Of a stretch of DNA of 64,000 nt, positions 27,963 through 37,685 are shown one piece after another. The position numbers were made by a program, and so were the translations under genes. The stretch is from Alteromonas aestuariivivens (GTDB lineage Bacteria > Pseudomonadota > Gammaproteobacteria > Enterobacterales > Alteromonadaceae). Under the pieces are notes generated by a model that searched no databases, had not been told where the DNA came from, and saw only the letters and a program-made list of their open reading frames with translations. The stretch is from NCBI RefSeq assembly GCF_003367475.1, contig NZ_QRHA01000005.1, positions 62,001 through 126,000 of the forward strand, read 5' to 3'. Position 1 is the stretch's first letter. Each line of letters begins with the position of its first letter.

Positions 27963-28817
27963 TCAATTATCATCCAGTAACTCACTAAGATCGCTGATAA
28001 TATCGCTAATTTCATCAATAAGCTTGCGCTTTTGCTTAGCCGTTAACGACGACGCCAGCTCTGCGGCCATCTGGGTGTACCACTGATTATTTTGCTGCCG
28101 TACCCGGGTGTACTCTTCGCTTCGATACGCGTCAGGGTCGGTCATTAACGCCTGCAGGCTGGCGATAAAAGCGTCTTCAGAGTAGTTCCTGGTTGCAAAG
28201 ATACGCCGGGCTTCTGATTGCACCGCCCTGCGGTACTCAATCCAGTGCAGATGGGTGGAAACAAATTGCGTTACATATTTATCTATTATGGCCTTTTGCT
28301 CATCGGTTAAGCGACCGATACGCTGTTTAAAACTGTCGTAAAACTCTTCTTTTCGTTTTGCCAGGCGCTTTTCCGCAGAGTCATCCTGCTTGTCCTGCCA
28401 CTTCTCTTCTTCTTCACGATTGTCATTTTCCAACGCGGCAAACATGCGCACAATTTGATCGTCGGACAGGGTGAGTGCAAATTTCGCCAGTTCAGGGCTC
28501 AGTTCTTCACGAATACGGGCCCAGTGCTGTGTTGCCTCGTTCATGTGCCACTGAAGCCGTTCCTCATTTAGCGAGCCGCTTTCAATATCGTTTCGCAGGG
28601 ATTTCAGATGCGTGATGTAGCGTGATAGCTCTTCCGTTCTGTGCCACGAGATCCAATTCTGAAGATGGGTGTCAAAAAGGCTTTCCTGAGCGTCGTTCAG
28701 CTCTACATAATCATCGAGATACCAGTAAACCAGCCAATCAAGATTATTGTACGCCAGCTTGGAGGAACACCCCGTTACCAGCAGGATCAGAAACGCCACC
28801 TTAAACCATATTTTCAT
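27963..28817 (-). CDS. DUF6279-type lipoprotein
   Basis: A 284-aa lipoprotein (signal ending LLVTGCSS, cysteine near residue 17). The mature N-terminus (KLAYNNLDWLVYWYLDDYVELN) matches a family I know as DUF6279. The rest is helical and strongly charged (DNREEEEKWQDKQDDSAEKR). Location in the outer or inner membrane is not determinable by eye. It is immediately upstream of the EamA transporter with no gap. The function is unknown. Confidence 0.8.
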   Translation of the reverse strand: MKIWFKVAFLILLVTGCSSKLAYNNLDWLVYWYLDDYVELNDAQESLFDTHLQNWISWHRTEELSRYITHLKSLRNDIESGSLNEERLQWHMNEATQHWARIREELSPELAKFALTLSDDQIVRMFAALENDNREEEEKWQDKQDDSAEKRLAKRKEEFYDSFKQRIGRLTDEQKAIIDKYVTQFVSTHLHWIEYRRAVQSEARRIFATRNYSEDAFIASLQALMTDPDAYRSEEYTRVRQQNNQWYTQMAAELASSLTAKQKRKLIDEISDIISDLSELLDDN

Positions 28818-29038
28818 TGTATGTCCTTGATCTGACTGCCCACATTGTTAGTCCCGTAATCGGCAAAAAAGTTTACTGCAAAATTCCGCACAGTGTTGAA
28901 CCCATTATCAAACTTGGCACTTGCTTTGGCTTCTGCCATGCTATTCCAGAGCCTGGCCGTTGGGAAACGTCACGCCTTTGGCTTTTTCTGCCTTAATAAT
29001 AATTTATGGATTGAATACAACAAAAAGGGTGTTTTGCT

Positions 29039-30040
29039 GTGACAAAGAATGTTGCTGTTTTAACCTCCGGTGGTGATGCGCCGGGTATGAATGCCTGTAT
29101 TCGGGCTATCGTTCTTGCCTGCGAACGTGCAGGATACAAAATTTTTGGTTACGAACACGGCTACAATGGGCTGCTGCACCAGGAATATCGCCTGCTGAAC
29201 AATAAAGTCGTACACAATCTGATCCAACGGGGTGGCACATTGCTTCACAGTGCCAGATGCCTGGAGTTCAAATCCGAAGAATCTGCCCGGCTGGCTGCGG
29301 CAAATCTCGAGAAGCTGCACATTGATGCCCTGCTGGTGATTGGCGGCGATGGTTCATTTCGCGGAGCTGCGCACCTTGGCCGCTTCTGGAAAGGCCAAAT
29401 CATCGGCCTACCCGGCACCATCGACAACGACATCAGTGGCACCGACGCCACCATTGGATACTACACCGCAATTGAGACTGCAGTGGATTCAATTGACAAA
29501 GTACGTGACACAGCCGATGCCTTCGAACGAATTTTTCTGGTTGAAGTTATGGGGCGGCATTCCGGCTTTTTGGGCCTTAACGCCGCACTCGCCTCCGCTT
29601 CAGACTACGTGATCCTGCCGGAGCTTTTTGTAAGCGAAGACAAAACGGTTAAAGACATCGTGCTGCAACTCAACGAACGCCGTGAGCAAAAACGTAAAAA
29701 CATCAGCTACATCATCGTGCTCACAGAAAATCTATGGCCCGGCGGCATAACCGCTTTGGCAGAACGACTGACAACAGAGACCCGTTCCGAAGTACGCCCG
29801 GTGATACTCGGCCATGTTCAGCGCGGCGGCTCACCGGTCAGCCAGGACCGCTTGCTGGCAGTTAAGCTCGGTTGTTACGCTGTGTCCCTGATAGCAAAAG
29901 GCAGCACCGGGGTAATGGTCGGCGAGCAAAATGGAGAAGCAGTGGAGGTGCCGCTTGAAGCAACCTGGACCCAGCCCAAGCTATTGGAGAAACTTTCGGT
30001 AGAAACCTTGGAAACCCTAATGAACAACCGTTACACGTAA
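29039..30040 (+). CDS. pfkA: 6-phosphofructokinase
   Basis: A 333-aa ATP-type phosphofructokinase that phosphorylates fructose 6-phosphate to the 1,6-bisphosphate. The ATP loop (TSGGDAPGMN, residues about 9-18), the GGDGS motif and the catalytic PGTIDNDISGTD segment are intact, followed by the MGRHSGF substrate motif. GGDGS at the family's ATP/PPi-discriminating position favours ATP over PPi. The start codon is GTG. It is a single gene, convergent with the LytTR regulator. Confidence 0.93.
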   Translation: MTKNVAVLTSGGDAPGMNACIRAIVLACERAGYKIFGYEHGYNGLLHQEYRLLNNKVVHNLIQRGGTLLHSARCLEFKSEESARLAAANLEKLHIDALLVIGGDGSFRGAAHLGRFWKGQIIGLPGTIDNDISGTDATIGYYTAIETAVDSIDKVRDTADAFERIFLVEVMGRHSGFLGLNAALASASDYVILPELFVSEDKTVKDIVLQLNERREQKRKNISYIIVLTENLWPGGITALAERLTTETRSEVRPVILGHVQRGGSPVSQDRLLAVKLGCYAVSLIAKGSTGVMVGEQNGEAVEVPLEATWTQPKLLEKLSVETLETLMNNRYT

Positions 30041-30054
30041 CCGCTTTAACACCT

Positions 30055-30076
30055 AAAAAGCCGCTCAAAATGCGGC
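30055..30076 (-). terminator. Terminator after the LytTR regulator gene
   Basis: GCCGC (30060-30064) and GCGGC (30072-30076) pair around a 7-base loop. On the minus strand the stem is followed by five T. It lies 8 bp past the regulator's stop. Confidence 0.6.
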
Positions 30077-30083
30077 CTCCTGG

Positions 30084-30917
30084 CTACATTCGCATAGCCG
30101 CTTTTACTTTGTCCCGGTGACTGCGGCTCACCTTGAGTTCAGTGTCGTTCTGTAAAATCAGGTGGTATTCACCACTGATATGGCTCACCAGTTTTTTCAC
30201 AAACCGTATGTTGGCAATGGCAGAACGGTGGACCCGGACGAACCACTGAGGATTAAGTTCCTGCTCAAGTTCTTTCATGGTCTTACGCATAATGTGCATG
30301 CCATCCAGAGCGTGAACGCACATGTAGTCGCCTGCGGCATCAATCCACTGAATGTCCTGTACCGCAACCCGGGTCACCTCAGAACCATCCTTAATCGCCA
30401 GAACGTCAGGGTAAGGGTTGGTTTCAATTACTTCACCGCTGGCCAGTTTACGCAGAATCTCCTCACAGTCATCACCAGTCAGTTCAGCCACCAAAGTGAC
30501 AAGCTTGCGGGACTGTTCATCCTGATTTTGCGTTGTAAAGTATTCACGGACCTTTTCAAGCGCAGCGGCCAAACGCTCGTCATCGGCAGGTTTAAGCAGA
30601 TAATCGAGTGCGTGCACGTCAAACGCCTTGATGGCATAACTGTCATACGCCGTCACGAATATGATCATGGGAATAGGCTGATTCAGTTCCCGCAGTTTAT
30701 GGATAACCTGGAAACCGTTCAGGCCGGGCATTTGAATATCGAGAAATACCAAATCAGGACGATGCTGGGAAATCATACTGACGGCGTCCAGCCCATTCTG
30801 GCATTCTGCCACAATTTCTATATCCGCATGCCGCTCCAGGCGGGCTTTCAAGCCTTTACGGGCAAGAGGTTCGTCATCGACCACTATGGTCTTGATGGGT
30901 TGGTGACTCATGATCAT
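30084..30917 (-). CDS. LytTR-type response regulator
   Basis: A 277-aa regulator. The receiver domain (residues about 8-125) has the acidic pair in VVDDEPLARKG, phospho-acceptor aspartate in FLDIQMPGLNG and the lysine in YLLKPA. The C-terminal LytTR DNA-binding domain (about 170-277) has the typical WIDAAGDYM and FVRVHRSAIANI segments. Its start overlaps the stop of the kinase gene by four bases (ATGA), so this is a paired two-component system. Targets are unknown. Confidence 0.92.
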   Translation of the reverse strand: MIMSHQPIKTIVVDDEPLARKGLKARLERHADIEIVAECQNGLDAVSMISQHRPDLVFLDIQMPGLNGFQVIHKLRELNQPIPMIIFVTAYDSYAIKAFDVHALDYLLKPADDERLAAALEKVREYFTTQNQDEQSRKLVTLVAELTGDDCEEILRKLASGEVIETNPYPDVLAIKDGSEVTRVAVQDIQWIDAAGDYMCVHALDGMHIMRKTMKELEQELNPQWFVRVHRSAIANIRFVKKLVSHISGEYHLILQNDTELKVSRSHRDKVKAAMRM

Positions 30918-31987
30918 GCATCCTTCACTTCATAAGGTATACGGATCCTCACCCTGACACCGGAGGGTTGATTGTGCTCAATGGAGAACGCAAAATTCCG
31001 GTTATACAAGGATTGCAATCGCTCTTTAATATTAACCAGCCCAACGCCATGCTCACGGCTCAGCTGACCGTTTTTAATATCGGCACCGGGGCCGTTATCG
31101 GCAACATCCATCAGCAGGTCGTTACCAAATGTGCGGGCAGTGATGGCTATGCGCCCCCCCTGCTCCATTTTGGAGATGGCATGCTTGATGGAATTTTCAA
31201 TAATCGGTTGCAGTATCATACTGGGAACCAATGCTGATTCACAGGTCTCGTCAATGTCCCATAAAACTTCCAGACGATCATCAAAGCGTACCTTTTCAAT
31301 CTCCAGATACAGTCGAAGTGCCTTGATTTCCTGGCCTAACGGGACGCGCTTGATGGGGTCGTTGTCGAGGGAATAGCGCAGAAAGTCACTCAGACGGGAG
31401 ACCATTTTTTCTGCAGAGTTATTTTCTTTAAGCAGGATCAGGGTTGATATTGCATTAAGTGTGTTGAACAAAAAATGCGGGTTAAGCTGATAGCGCAGCA
31501 TTTTTATGTGTGCCTGATGCGCCATGGTACTGGCCTTCAGAGCATTCTGCTTTTCTTTTTGCAGCATCTGGAAGTTTTTGATGCCGAAATACACCCCACT
31601 CCAACAGCCAACCATGATGAGTGAATTAATCGTATTGGTAAAATACATGTACCAGGCTTCAGGGCGATAACCATGCTTGTAGATCTCCCAGTAGTTTATG
31701 TTTTTCACCACCGCCCACAACAACGCCACTGCGTAACATGCCAAAATGACCGTGATCACCATTTTTAAAGGGTGTTGTCGTCTGGCCCAGCGAAACACGT
31801 ATCGCAACGGGATGGTCAGCAGCCAGCCTGAATACGCGTTCAGTAAGATGATAAAGACCCAGATTGAACGAACGTCATGCAGAAACGAACCAATGTAATA
31901 GATGATCGCGAAACCCGCCCAGCCAGCGCTGTGCAGGGTCCAGAAGAGACGTTCGTTACTGTCAAATAAGCGTTGCCAGCGGCTCAC
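30914..31987 (-). CDS. LytS/AlgZ-like sensor histidine kinase
   Basis: A 357-aa membrane kinase. Four membrane helices (residues about 15-140) form the input region. The His-kinase domain follows, with phospho-acceptor histidine in LNPHFLFNTLNAISTL, an N box (IIENSIKHAIS) and a G box (VADNGPG, then HGVGLVNIKERL). The start is GTG. There is no separate periplasmic sensor domain, so the ligand or stimulus may be sensed within the membrane. It forms an operon with the LytTR regulator. Confidence 0.92.
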   Translation of the reverse strand: MSRWQRLFDSNERLFWTLHSAGWAGFAIIYYIGSFLHDVRSIWVFIILLNAYSGWLLTIPLRYVFRWARRQHPLKMVITVILACYAVALLWAVVKNINYWEIYKHGYRPEAWYMYFTNTINSLIMVGCWSGVYFGIKNFQMLQKEKQNALKASTMAHQAHIKMLRYQLNPHFLFNTLNAISTLILLKENNSAEKMVSRLSDFLRYSLDNDPIKRVPLGQEIKALRLYLEIEKVRFDDRLEVLWDIDETCESALVPSMILQPIIENSIKHAISKMEQGGRIAITARTFGNDLLMDVADNGPGADIKNGQLSREHGVGLVNIKERLQSLYNRNFAFSIEHNQPSGVRVRIRIPYEVKDA

Positions 31988-32087
31988 AATACTACCGAAA
32001 TTATTAATCCGAAATTCATTATACGCAGTTTGAATATCAAGAAGACCGAGTTGGTCGCACTGCTCGTACGGCTTGTCGCAGCCATTC

Positions 32088-32549
32088 CTAGTAACTGATA
32101 TTCATTCGTTTAAGCCAGTGCACCCACCACCAAGCGGGCCCAACCAGCAAGTACCGTAAATCTTCGAGGAAGGATGGCTTTTTGCCTTCAATTTTATGGC
32201 CCACAAACTGAAGGACCCACATCACAACAAAAAGCGCCAGACAGAACGGTCCCACCGGGATGCCAAATTTCTCCAGCAGCAAAATACCGCCAAATGAAGC
32301 AATTGTCAGCAACGTCATGGCTGCACCTATCGGGCCGGATAGCAGAAAATAGTAATACAGGACCGGTATCGCAAACAGGTGAGCCCAGGTCACATCAAAT
32401 TGTGCCAGCCACTCTGGCACCGGCAGTGCCCACAGCAATCCTACGGTAACAAAGTAAATGCTGGGCACCGCAATGGTGTGGATCAGCACATTGGTTTTGT
32501 TTTGGTGGCTTTCGCCATAACGGGTTAATAATCGTTCTATCTGTCGCAT
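32088..32549 (-). CDS. Mpo1-like / DUF962 membrane protein
   Basis: A 153-aa protein with three to four hydrophobic helices. The conserved N-terminal motif HQNKTNVLIHTIAVP and the late HKIEGKKPSFLEDL motif identify the DUF962 (YGL010w/Mpo1) family. The yeast member is an iron-dependent 2-hydroxy fatty acid dioxygenase; whether bacterial ones share this activity is not established here. I chose the ATG at 32549, with AGGGGA upstream, instead of one ten codons earlier. It stands alone. Confidence 0.85.
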   Translation of the reverse strand: MRQIERLLTRYGESHQNKTNVLIHTIAVPSIYFVTVGLLWALPVPEWLAQFDVTWAHLFAIPVLYYYFLLSGPIGAAMTLLTIASFGGILLLEKFGIPVGPFCLALFVVMWVLQFVGHKIEGKKPSFLEDLRYLLVGPAWWWVHWLKRMNISY

Positions 32550-32735
32550 ATCATCCCCTGCTCTGTGTGCACCGGACATTCTGAATTGGACTCACAGCCA
32601 CCTGGCCGCATCCCATTGATTTAACATAGTTATAACAAACGAACCGCATAAGCACCATCTTTTCGTGTTTGCTGACAAACGCCACAGACTCATGCATCAT
32701 ACGGGTAATTTCATTGTCTTTATTTGATCACCTTC

Positions 32736-34529
32736 ATGAACACCGAATCCCCCGTTATTGACTATCGTCTGTCGGTAAAAAGCCAAAGTCAGCACCTGTT
32801 TGAAGTAACGATGACAGTGCCGGATTTAGACTCTGAGTCCGTTACAGTTTGCCTGCCAGCCTGGATCCCGGGCAGCTACATGATTCGGGACTTTGCCCGC
32901 AACATCATTACCTTTGAGGCCAGCACTTCAGATGGCGAGTTTCTGGAGGTTAGCAAGCTCGACAAGCAAAGCTGGAAGATCACCACCAGTGGCCGGGCGT
33001 TCACGTTAAGCTATACGGTTTACGCGTTCGATTTATCGGTTCGCTCTGCGTTTATCAACGATGAATTCGCATTCTGCAATGGCACAAGCGTATTTCTGGC
33101 GGTCAAAGGTCATGAACAACTGCCCTGCCGGTTGCAGATAATCCCCCCGACGCATCTGTCACTATGGCACGTTGAGACTTCAATGCCAGTGGACAACATA
33201 CGGGAGTCCGATGCCTGCTACCTGAGCAAAGATTACGACGAGCTTATTGATCACCCCATTTTTATCGGCCGCTGCAGTCGGGCGTCCTTTATGGTTGGTG
33301 ATGTAGAATTTGTCCTGCTTTTCAGCGGCAGTACACAGGTAGACGTGAGTAAGATAAGTACCGACCTGGTTCCCATTTGTGAGCACCATCTGAAGTTGTT
33401 TAGTCGCCCCTATCCAATGCAGCGTTATGTGTTTATGACCCTGCTCAGCGATTCCGGTTACGGCGGCCTGGAACACCGAAGTTCCACAGCACTGCTGTAT
33501 CCCCGTTTTGATCTTCCGTTAACCGGGGAGCCCGTAAGGAACAGCGACACCTACACCGCGTTTTTGAGTTTGTGCAGCCATGAACTGTTTCATACCTGGC
33601 ATGTAAAGCGAATCAAGCCTTCGGTGATGATCAAGCCGGATTTGTCTGCCGAGGTCTACACCGACCAGCTTTGGATTTACGAAGGTTTTACCAGCTTTTA
33701 CGACGACGTTACCCTCGCCAGGGCCGGTGTCATCAGCGGCGAAAAATACCTCGAACTGGTGGGGCAGAACCTGACCCGACTGCAACAAACCGCCGGGCGT
33801 AACAAACAGAGTGTTGCAGAGTCTTCGTTTGACGCCTGGACCAAGTTCTACAAACAGGACGCCAGTGCCACCAACAATATTGTCAGCTACTACAACAAGG
33901 GCGGCATCATCGCTCTTGGGCTCGACCTGTTGCTGCGCAGGCGCTCCAATAACGAGGTCACTCTCGACAACGTGATGCAGATTCTGTGGCGGGATTACGG
34001 CCTTGAGCAATCTGGCACACAGGACAATGTAATTGCTGAGGTATGTAACTCAGAATTTGGTATCGACATAACGGATTATCTTCAATCAGTTGTTTACGGT
34101 ACTGAGGATGTGCCACTCCAACACTGGCTGTCGGATATTGGTATAGAAATGAACTTTCGACCTCGTCAGGGCAAAGACGACAAAGGCGGCACACCACCGG
34201 CCTCAGCGCCACACAGACATCAGCTCGGTGCCAGTGTCAAAAACGCAGAGGCCGGTGTTACTGTTTTGCAGGTCAGAGAAGGACTGGCGGCCTGCCAGGC
34301 TGGTATTCAGATTAATGACCGGCTTGTTGCTTTCAATGGCTATGTGGTCAACGATGCTTTGTTGCAGCGCCTGCTGGATGCCTGCCAGCAAAGCCACGCA
34401 CAGGTTACGGTTATCCGTGAAGGGCGCCTGCTGAATTTGGAACTTCCCATATTGAGCAGTCGGGAGGATGTGTGTTACCTGACCATCAGTAACCCGGATG
34501 CATTTAAACAATGGCTGGGCCGCCCGTAA
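32736..34529 (+). CDS. M61 glycyl-aminopeptidase-like metalloprotease with PDZ domain
   Basis: A 597-aa protein of the M61 family. An N-terminal beta-rich domain (WIPGSYMIRDFARNI, typical of the family) precedes the zinc site HELFH at residues 282-286, followed by HVKRIKP and a downstream glutamate segment (YEGFTSFYDD). A PDZ domain occupies about 500-570 (LQVREGLAACQAGIQINDRL). No clear signal peptide is present, so it is probably cytosolic. ATG at 32736 is preferred to a TTG four codons earlier. It acts on peptides; the specificity cannot be judged by eye. Confidence 0.9.
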   Translation: MNTESPVIDYRLSVKSQSQHLFEVTMTVPDLDSESVTVCLPAWIPGSYMIRDFARNIITFEASTSDGEFLEVSKLDKQSWKITTSGRAFTLSYTVYAFDLSVRSAFINDEFAFCNGTSVFLAVKGHEQLPCRLQIIPPTHLSLWHVETSMPVDNIRESDACYLSKDYDELIDHPIFIGRCSRASFMVGDVEFVLLFSGSTQVDVSKISTDLVPICEHHLKLFSRPYPMQRYVFMTLLSDSGYGGLEHRSSTALLYPRFDLPLTGEPVRNSDTYTAFLSLCSHELFHTWHVKRIKPSVMIKPDLSAEVYTDQLWIYEGFTSFYDDVTLARAGVISGEKYLELVGQNLTRLQQTAGRNKQSVAESSFDAWTKFYKQDASATNNIVSYYNKGGIIALGLDLLLRRRSNNEVTLDNVMQILWRDYGLEQSGTQDNVIAEVCNSEFGIDITDYLQSVVYGTEDVPLQHWLSDIGIEMNFRPRQGKDDKGGTPPASAPHRHQLGASVKNAEAGVTVLQVREGLAACQAGIQINDRLVAFNGYVVNDALLQRLLDACQQSHAQVTVIREGRLLNLELPILSSREDVCYLTISNPDAFKQWLGRP

Positions 34530-34548
34530 GGAAACCCAGCTAGCAGCC

Positions 34549-34573
34549 CAGCTGACGGCCCAGCTGTTTTTTT
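34549..34573 (+). terminator. Terminator after the M61 peptidase gene
   Basis: CAGCTG (34549-34554) and CAGCTG (34561-34566) form a 6-bp stem around ACGGCC, followed by seven T. It lies 20 bp past the stop codon and just before the convergent M23 peptidase gene. Part of its stem can also pair with an upstream GCTGGGC. Confidence 0.75.
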
Positions 34574-34575
34574 CG

Positions 34576-35400
34576 CTATCTGGGTGGCAACAGCAGTGCC
34601 GGATCAAGACGCATGGTGCCAAGATTAATACGCCAGTCCAGATGCGGCCCGGTGGCCCGCCCGGTCGCACCGATAGTGCCCAGCTGCTGACCTTGTTCCA
34701 GACGGTCACCCACTTTTACACTGAATTCATTCAGATGCAGAAAGGTTGAGAATACCCCCATACCATGATCAAGAACCACCGTATTACCTGAGAAATACAG
34801 ATCGTCCGCCAGGGTTACCACTCCAGTGGCTGGCGCAACCACAGGAGTACCGGTTGGAGAGCCCACATCAACGCCAAAATGGGGTCTTCTGGGCTCACCA
34901 TTAAGAATACGCTGGCTACCATATACACCGGTAATGGGGCCATCAGCCGGCCAGATAAAACGGGTAAATACTGCGTCCAGTTCACTGACCCCCGACCGGG
35001 CACGGGCAACTTTTATACCGTCTTCACGTATCCGCGTCAGCACTTCCTCGGGCGGCGAAACCATATTTTGTTGCAGGCCGTCAATACGCTGAATGTCATA
35101 TTGCCGTTGGGACAGCTCCAGTGCCCTTTGCTGGCGGGTGCCGTCTGGTAAAATCCAGTGCAGTTGGTGATTTGGCCCGGCATCCCGCTCGAAACCAAAC
35201 ACAAATTTACCCTGTGGATTTACGTTCAGCGACTGATTGTTGAGAAATACTTTACTACCGGGGGGTAATTGCCCCCGGAGCAGGCTTCCCTGTGTCAGTG
35301 GCCCATTCAGTATAAGTGCATCGTTGGACGGGTTGGCAACGCCGGCTGCACTCAACAGGCAGAACGCCACCACAAGCGACCATTCTGATATTCGCTTCAC
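34576..35400 (-). CDS. Exported M23 (LytM-type) peptidase
   Basis: A 274-aa protein with an N-terminal signal (LVVAFCLLSAAGVAN). A C-terminal M23/LytM domain covers about 150-274, with metal motif HFGVDVG and the FSTFLHLNEF segment. In the last metal-site region the sequence reads GPHLDW, not the more common GPHLHW, so the HxH pair is HxD. I recall this variant in other gammaproteobacterial members and do not take it as proof of inactivity. A beta-rich N-terminal domain precedes it. It should act on or regulate periplasmic peptidoglycan. Confidence 0.87.
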   Translation of the reverse strand: MKRISEWSLVVAFCLLSAAGVANPSNDALILNGPLTQGSLLRGQLPPGSKVFLNNQSLNVNPQGKFVFGFERDAGPNHQLHWILPDGTRQQRALELSQRQYDIQRIDGLQQNMVSPPEEVLTRIREDGIKVARARSGVSELDAVFTRFIWPADGPITGVYGSQRILNGEPRRPHFGVDVGSPTGTPVVAPATGVVTLADDLYFSGNTVVLDHGMGVFSTFLHLNEFSVKVGDRLEQGQQLGTIGATGRATGPHLDWRINLGTMRLDPALLLPPR

Positions 35401-35403
35401 AGA

Positions 35404-36279
35404 CTACTCCGATATCATTGCGCCCTTACCTACCCCTTCGTAGGCAAGCACCTTGCACTTACCCTCGGGACGACGCTGTTTTTGATGCTGAAATATGTAC
35501 TGTGCCAGACACTCCACCGTGGAATCCGTGTCAATAATTTCACAATCGGATTTGGGCAGAATGATTTCAAAACGCCCCTGGGACGCTTCGTAAGCAAAAC
35601 AGTGATAGTTTTCAGGCGCGGATATTTCACCCTGGATGCAGGTATCAGCCAGATCAACCTGATCTTCACGAGTAGCGATATAAATGTCCTTCCAACGCTG
35701 GGCCCAATAGTTCTGGCTCTCCAGGCACGACACACCGTCGATAAAGATATCAATTTTGGAACGATGGCCGTGGGCAATCCGCTGACAGTTGCCGTCGTGC
35801 TTTTTCAGGCCGTGGGTATAGTGATAAAAGGGCGTATCAATAACTTCCGTACGTAATATCAATTCAATATCATCGACATTGTCTGGCAGATGGGTCGCCA
35901 GTACCTCCTTGAGGTAATCGCTGACCGACGTCATAGTTACTTCCGGTGCATAGACAAACGCATAGGCATCGGCCGGGCTGCTGAGCATAAACTGACGGCC
36001 GTCATGGCAGCGGAACTGAACTTCAACCTGGGCGCTGTTCTCATCATGAATCACCCGGGTTTGAGCGTAATCTGCAGGCACCAGCAATTTGTGGTCAACG
36101 TACTCGTCAATCAGTCGCTTTAAATCTTTTTTAACCTTACCGAAATCCTGGATCATGCTTTCGTCGTTAAGTGCGCCGTCCAGCAACACATCCACGATCC
36201 AGCTCTCACCGACCATGCCACGCTCGGCACAAAGGTAGGAGAAGTCCATCACGGTCAAGTCATTCACAAATAATTGCAT
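35404..36279 (-). CDS. Two-domain 6-pyruvoyl-tetrahydropterin synthase/QueD-like protein
   Basis: A 291-aa protein with two QueD/PTPS-like halves (residues about 1-110 and 120-290), about twice the size of a normal QueD. The first half has FSYLCAERGMVGESWIVDV. The second has a more complete pattern: the RIAHGHRSKIDIFIDG segment, with two histidines of a metal site. I began at the ATG at 36279, where TAAGGG lies upstream, instead of 19 codons earlier. It follows yejK on the same strand. No other queuosine gene is nearby, so its product is uncertain. Confidence 0.75.
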   Translation of the reverse strand: MQLFVNDLTVMDFSYLCAERGMVGESWIVDVLLDGALNDESMIQDFGKVKKDLKRLIDEYVDHKLLVPADYAQTRVIHDENSAQVEVQFRCHDGRQFMLSSPADAYAFVYAPEVTMTSVSDYLKEVLATHLPDNVDDIELILRTEVIDTPFYHYTHGLKKHDGNCQRIAHGHRSKIDIFIDGVSCLESQNYWAQRWKDIYIATREDQVDLADTCIQGEISAPENYHCFAYEASQGRFEIILPKSDCEIIDTDSTVECLAQYIFQHQKQRRPEGKCKVLAYEGVGKGAMISE

Positions 36280-36344
36280 AACACCCTTACAACGTGTTCG
36301 TTTTAGCTCGATAGTATAGTTATTTTCTGCATTCACTGCAGAGG

Positions 36345-37421
36345 CTATTGGGGGCCTTTTGACTGGCGAACCAGCTGATCCTTGAGGTTGGGCGGGACCC
36401 CTTTGATGATCAGCGTGTCTGACGCCGCATCGAATATAATTCTGTCGCCGAGCAATTTGCGCTCAAAACTGAGCGACACCCCGCCGCCCTGACCAGTATA
36501 TTTAGCCAGTTGTCGCAGTGCTGCCGGGTCTGGCTGAATGTCTTTTTCAAGCGGAGTTTCCAGTAATTCCGTATAGGCTGCAAAATCACGCTGGGTTTGT
36601 TCATCAGACGGCAACCGGGCTGAAAGCTCGGCGATGGACAAGGTCTCACCACTATCAATTTTTTCTTTGAAATAGGCCTTCACTTCCTGACGATGCCCTT
36701 CCTGCTCCTGCTGATCCAACTGTTCACTGGCCAGATACGCATCCACAGTCGCAACCAACTGCTTGTTCTGCTGCTTGACATCTACCAGCTCTTCACAGCC
36801 AATGAACTCCATAAAGAAATCAGACACCTTACGGCCCATACGGCCCTTTATGAACGAGATATAGCGCTGCTGTTCGGGCTGAATTTGCCATTGGGTCAAA
36901 TCAATTCTTACAGCCAGCTGCATTCGGGCCAGATCCAGATGCTCTCTGGAAGTCAATTCCAGCGCCTGATTAACCTCGACGTGAGCCCGGGTATTGAGCA
37001 GCGTTATCATCAGGTACTGGGTTGCAAGAAATTCGTACTGGCAAAAAATCAAAAAGCCGGTTTCAACGCTGCCAGTATCAACCAGGGCTTTGATTAACTT
37101 ATCCGTGGCCTGCACAGAAAACTGGTGAAATGTCGAGGCTACTTCAGATTCATTATTTTTCTGGGCACTCAGAAATTCGCTCAAACTCGTCGAAAAACCG
37201 CTTATATCTTGGGATTCGTCACTTTCGCCCTGTTGGGATTGAGCAATAAAATGGCCCACGCCTTTCCCCGGCTTTGCATTGAAACTGTGGTTAATTTGAT
37301 GAGCCAGTTGTTCAATTTCCGGTGTCACGGTGAGACAACTTTCACGCGGGACAGCGTTAATTTTTCCCTCATCATTTACAATCAGGCGATGAACAACAAA
37401 ATGATGAATCAATGCACTCAT
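36345..37421 (-). CDS. yejK: Nucleoid-associated protein YejK (NdpA)
   Basis: A 358-aa member of the NdpA/YejK family, basic and largely helical, with the typical N-terminus (MSALIHHFVVHRLI). In E. coli YejK is a low-abundance nucleoid protein that interacts with topoisomerases. It is divergent from yejL-yejM across 264 bp, as in enterobacteria. The assignment rests on overall sequence and this conserved neighbourhood. Confidence 0.88.
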   Translation of the reverse strand: MSALIHHFVVHRLIVNDEGKINAVPRESCLTVTPEIEQLAHQINHSFNAKPGKGVGHFIAQSQQGESDESQDISGFSTSLSEFLSAQKNNESEVASTFHQFSVQATDKLIKALVDTGSVETGFLIFCQYEFLATQYLMITLLNTRAHVEVNQALELTSREHLDLARMQLAVRIDLTQWQIQPEQQRYISFIKGRMGRKVSDFFMEFIGCEELVDVKQQNKQLVATVDAYLASEQLDQQEQEGHRQEVKAYFKEKIDSGETLSIAELSARLPSDEQTQRDFAAYTELLETPLEKDIQPDPAALRQLAKYTGQGGGVSLSFERKLLGDRIIFDAASDTLIIKGVPPNLKDQLVRQSKGPQ

Positions 37422-37685
37422 AACGATAGCGGTATCCTGTTAGAATCTATTTGAACAATACCCAGGCAACCGGCCCGCAGTTTGACAGGCGATCGTCGCC
37501 ATGCCACTGCCCTGCAGGCAGATTTAAACCTGTATACCGGTCCGGTATTGGCGGCATTCTGCCACCGATACGGCAACAGATGCTTAGAAGAGTTGGTATT
37601 ATTACTCAAACAACGATTATAATCATTTTATTTGCAAAGCTGTTCTTTTTTATTAAAGAAATTCATAACCAGAGGCGTACCGTTA

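Noticed and set aside
30162..30935. 257-aa plus-strand open frame opposite the LytTR regulator
   Set aside because: It is fully antisense to a clear two-component regulator, has no ribosome site and no recognisable domain.
33519..34010. 163-aa minus-strand open frame within the M61 peptidase gene
   Set aside because: Antisense to a gene with an intact zinc motif.
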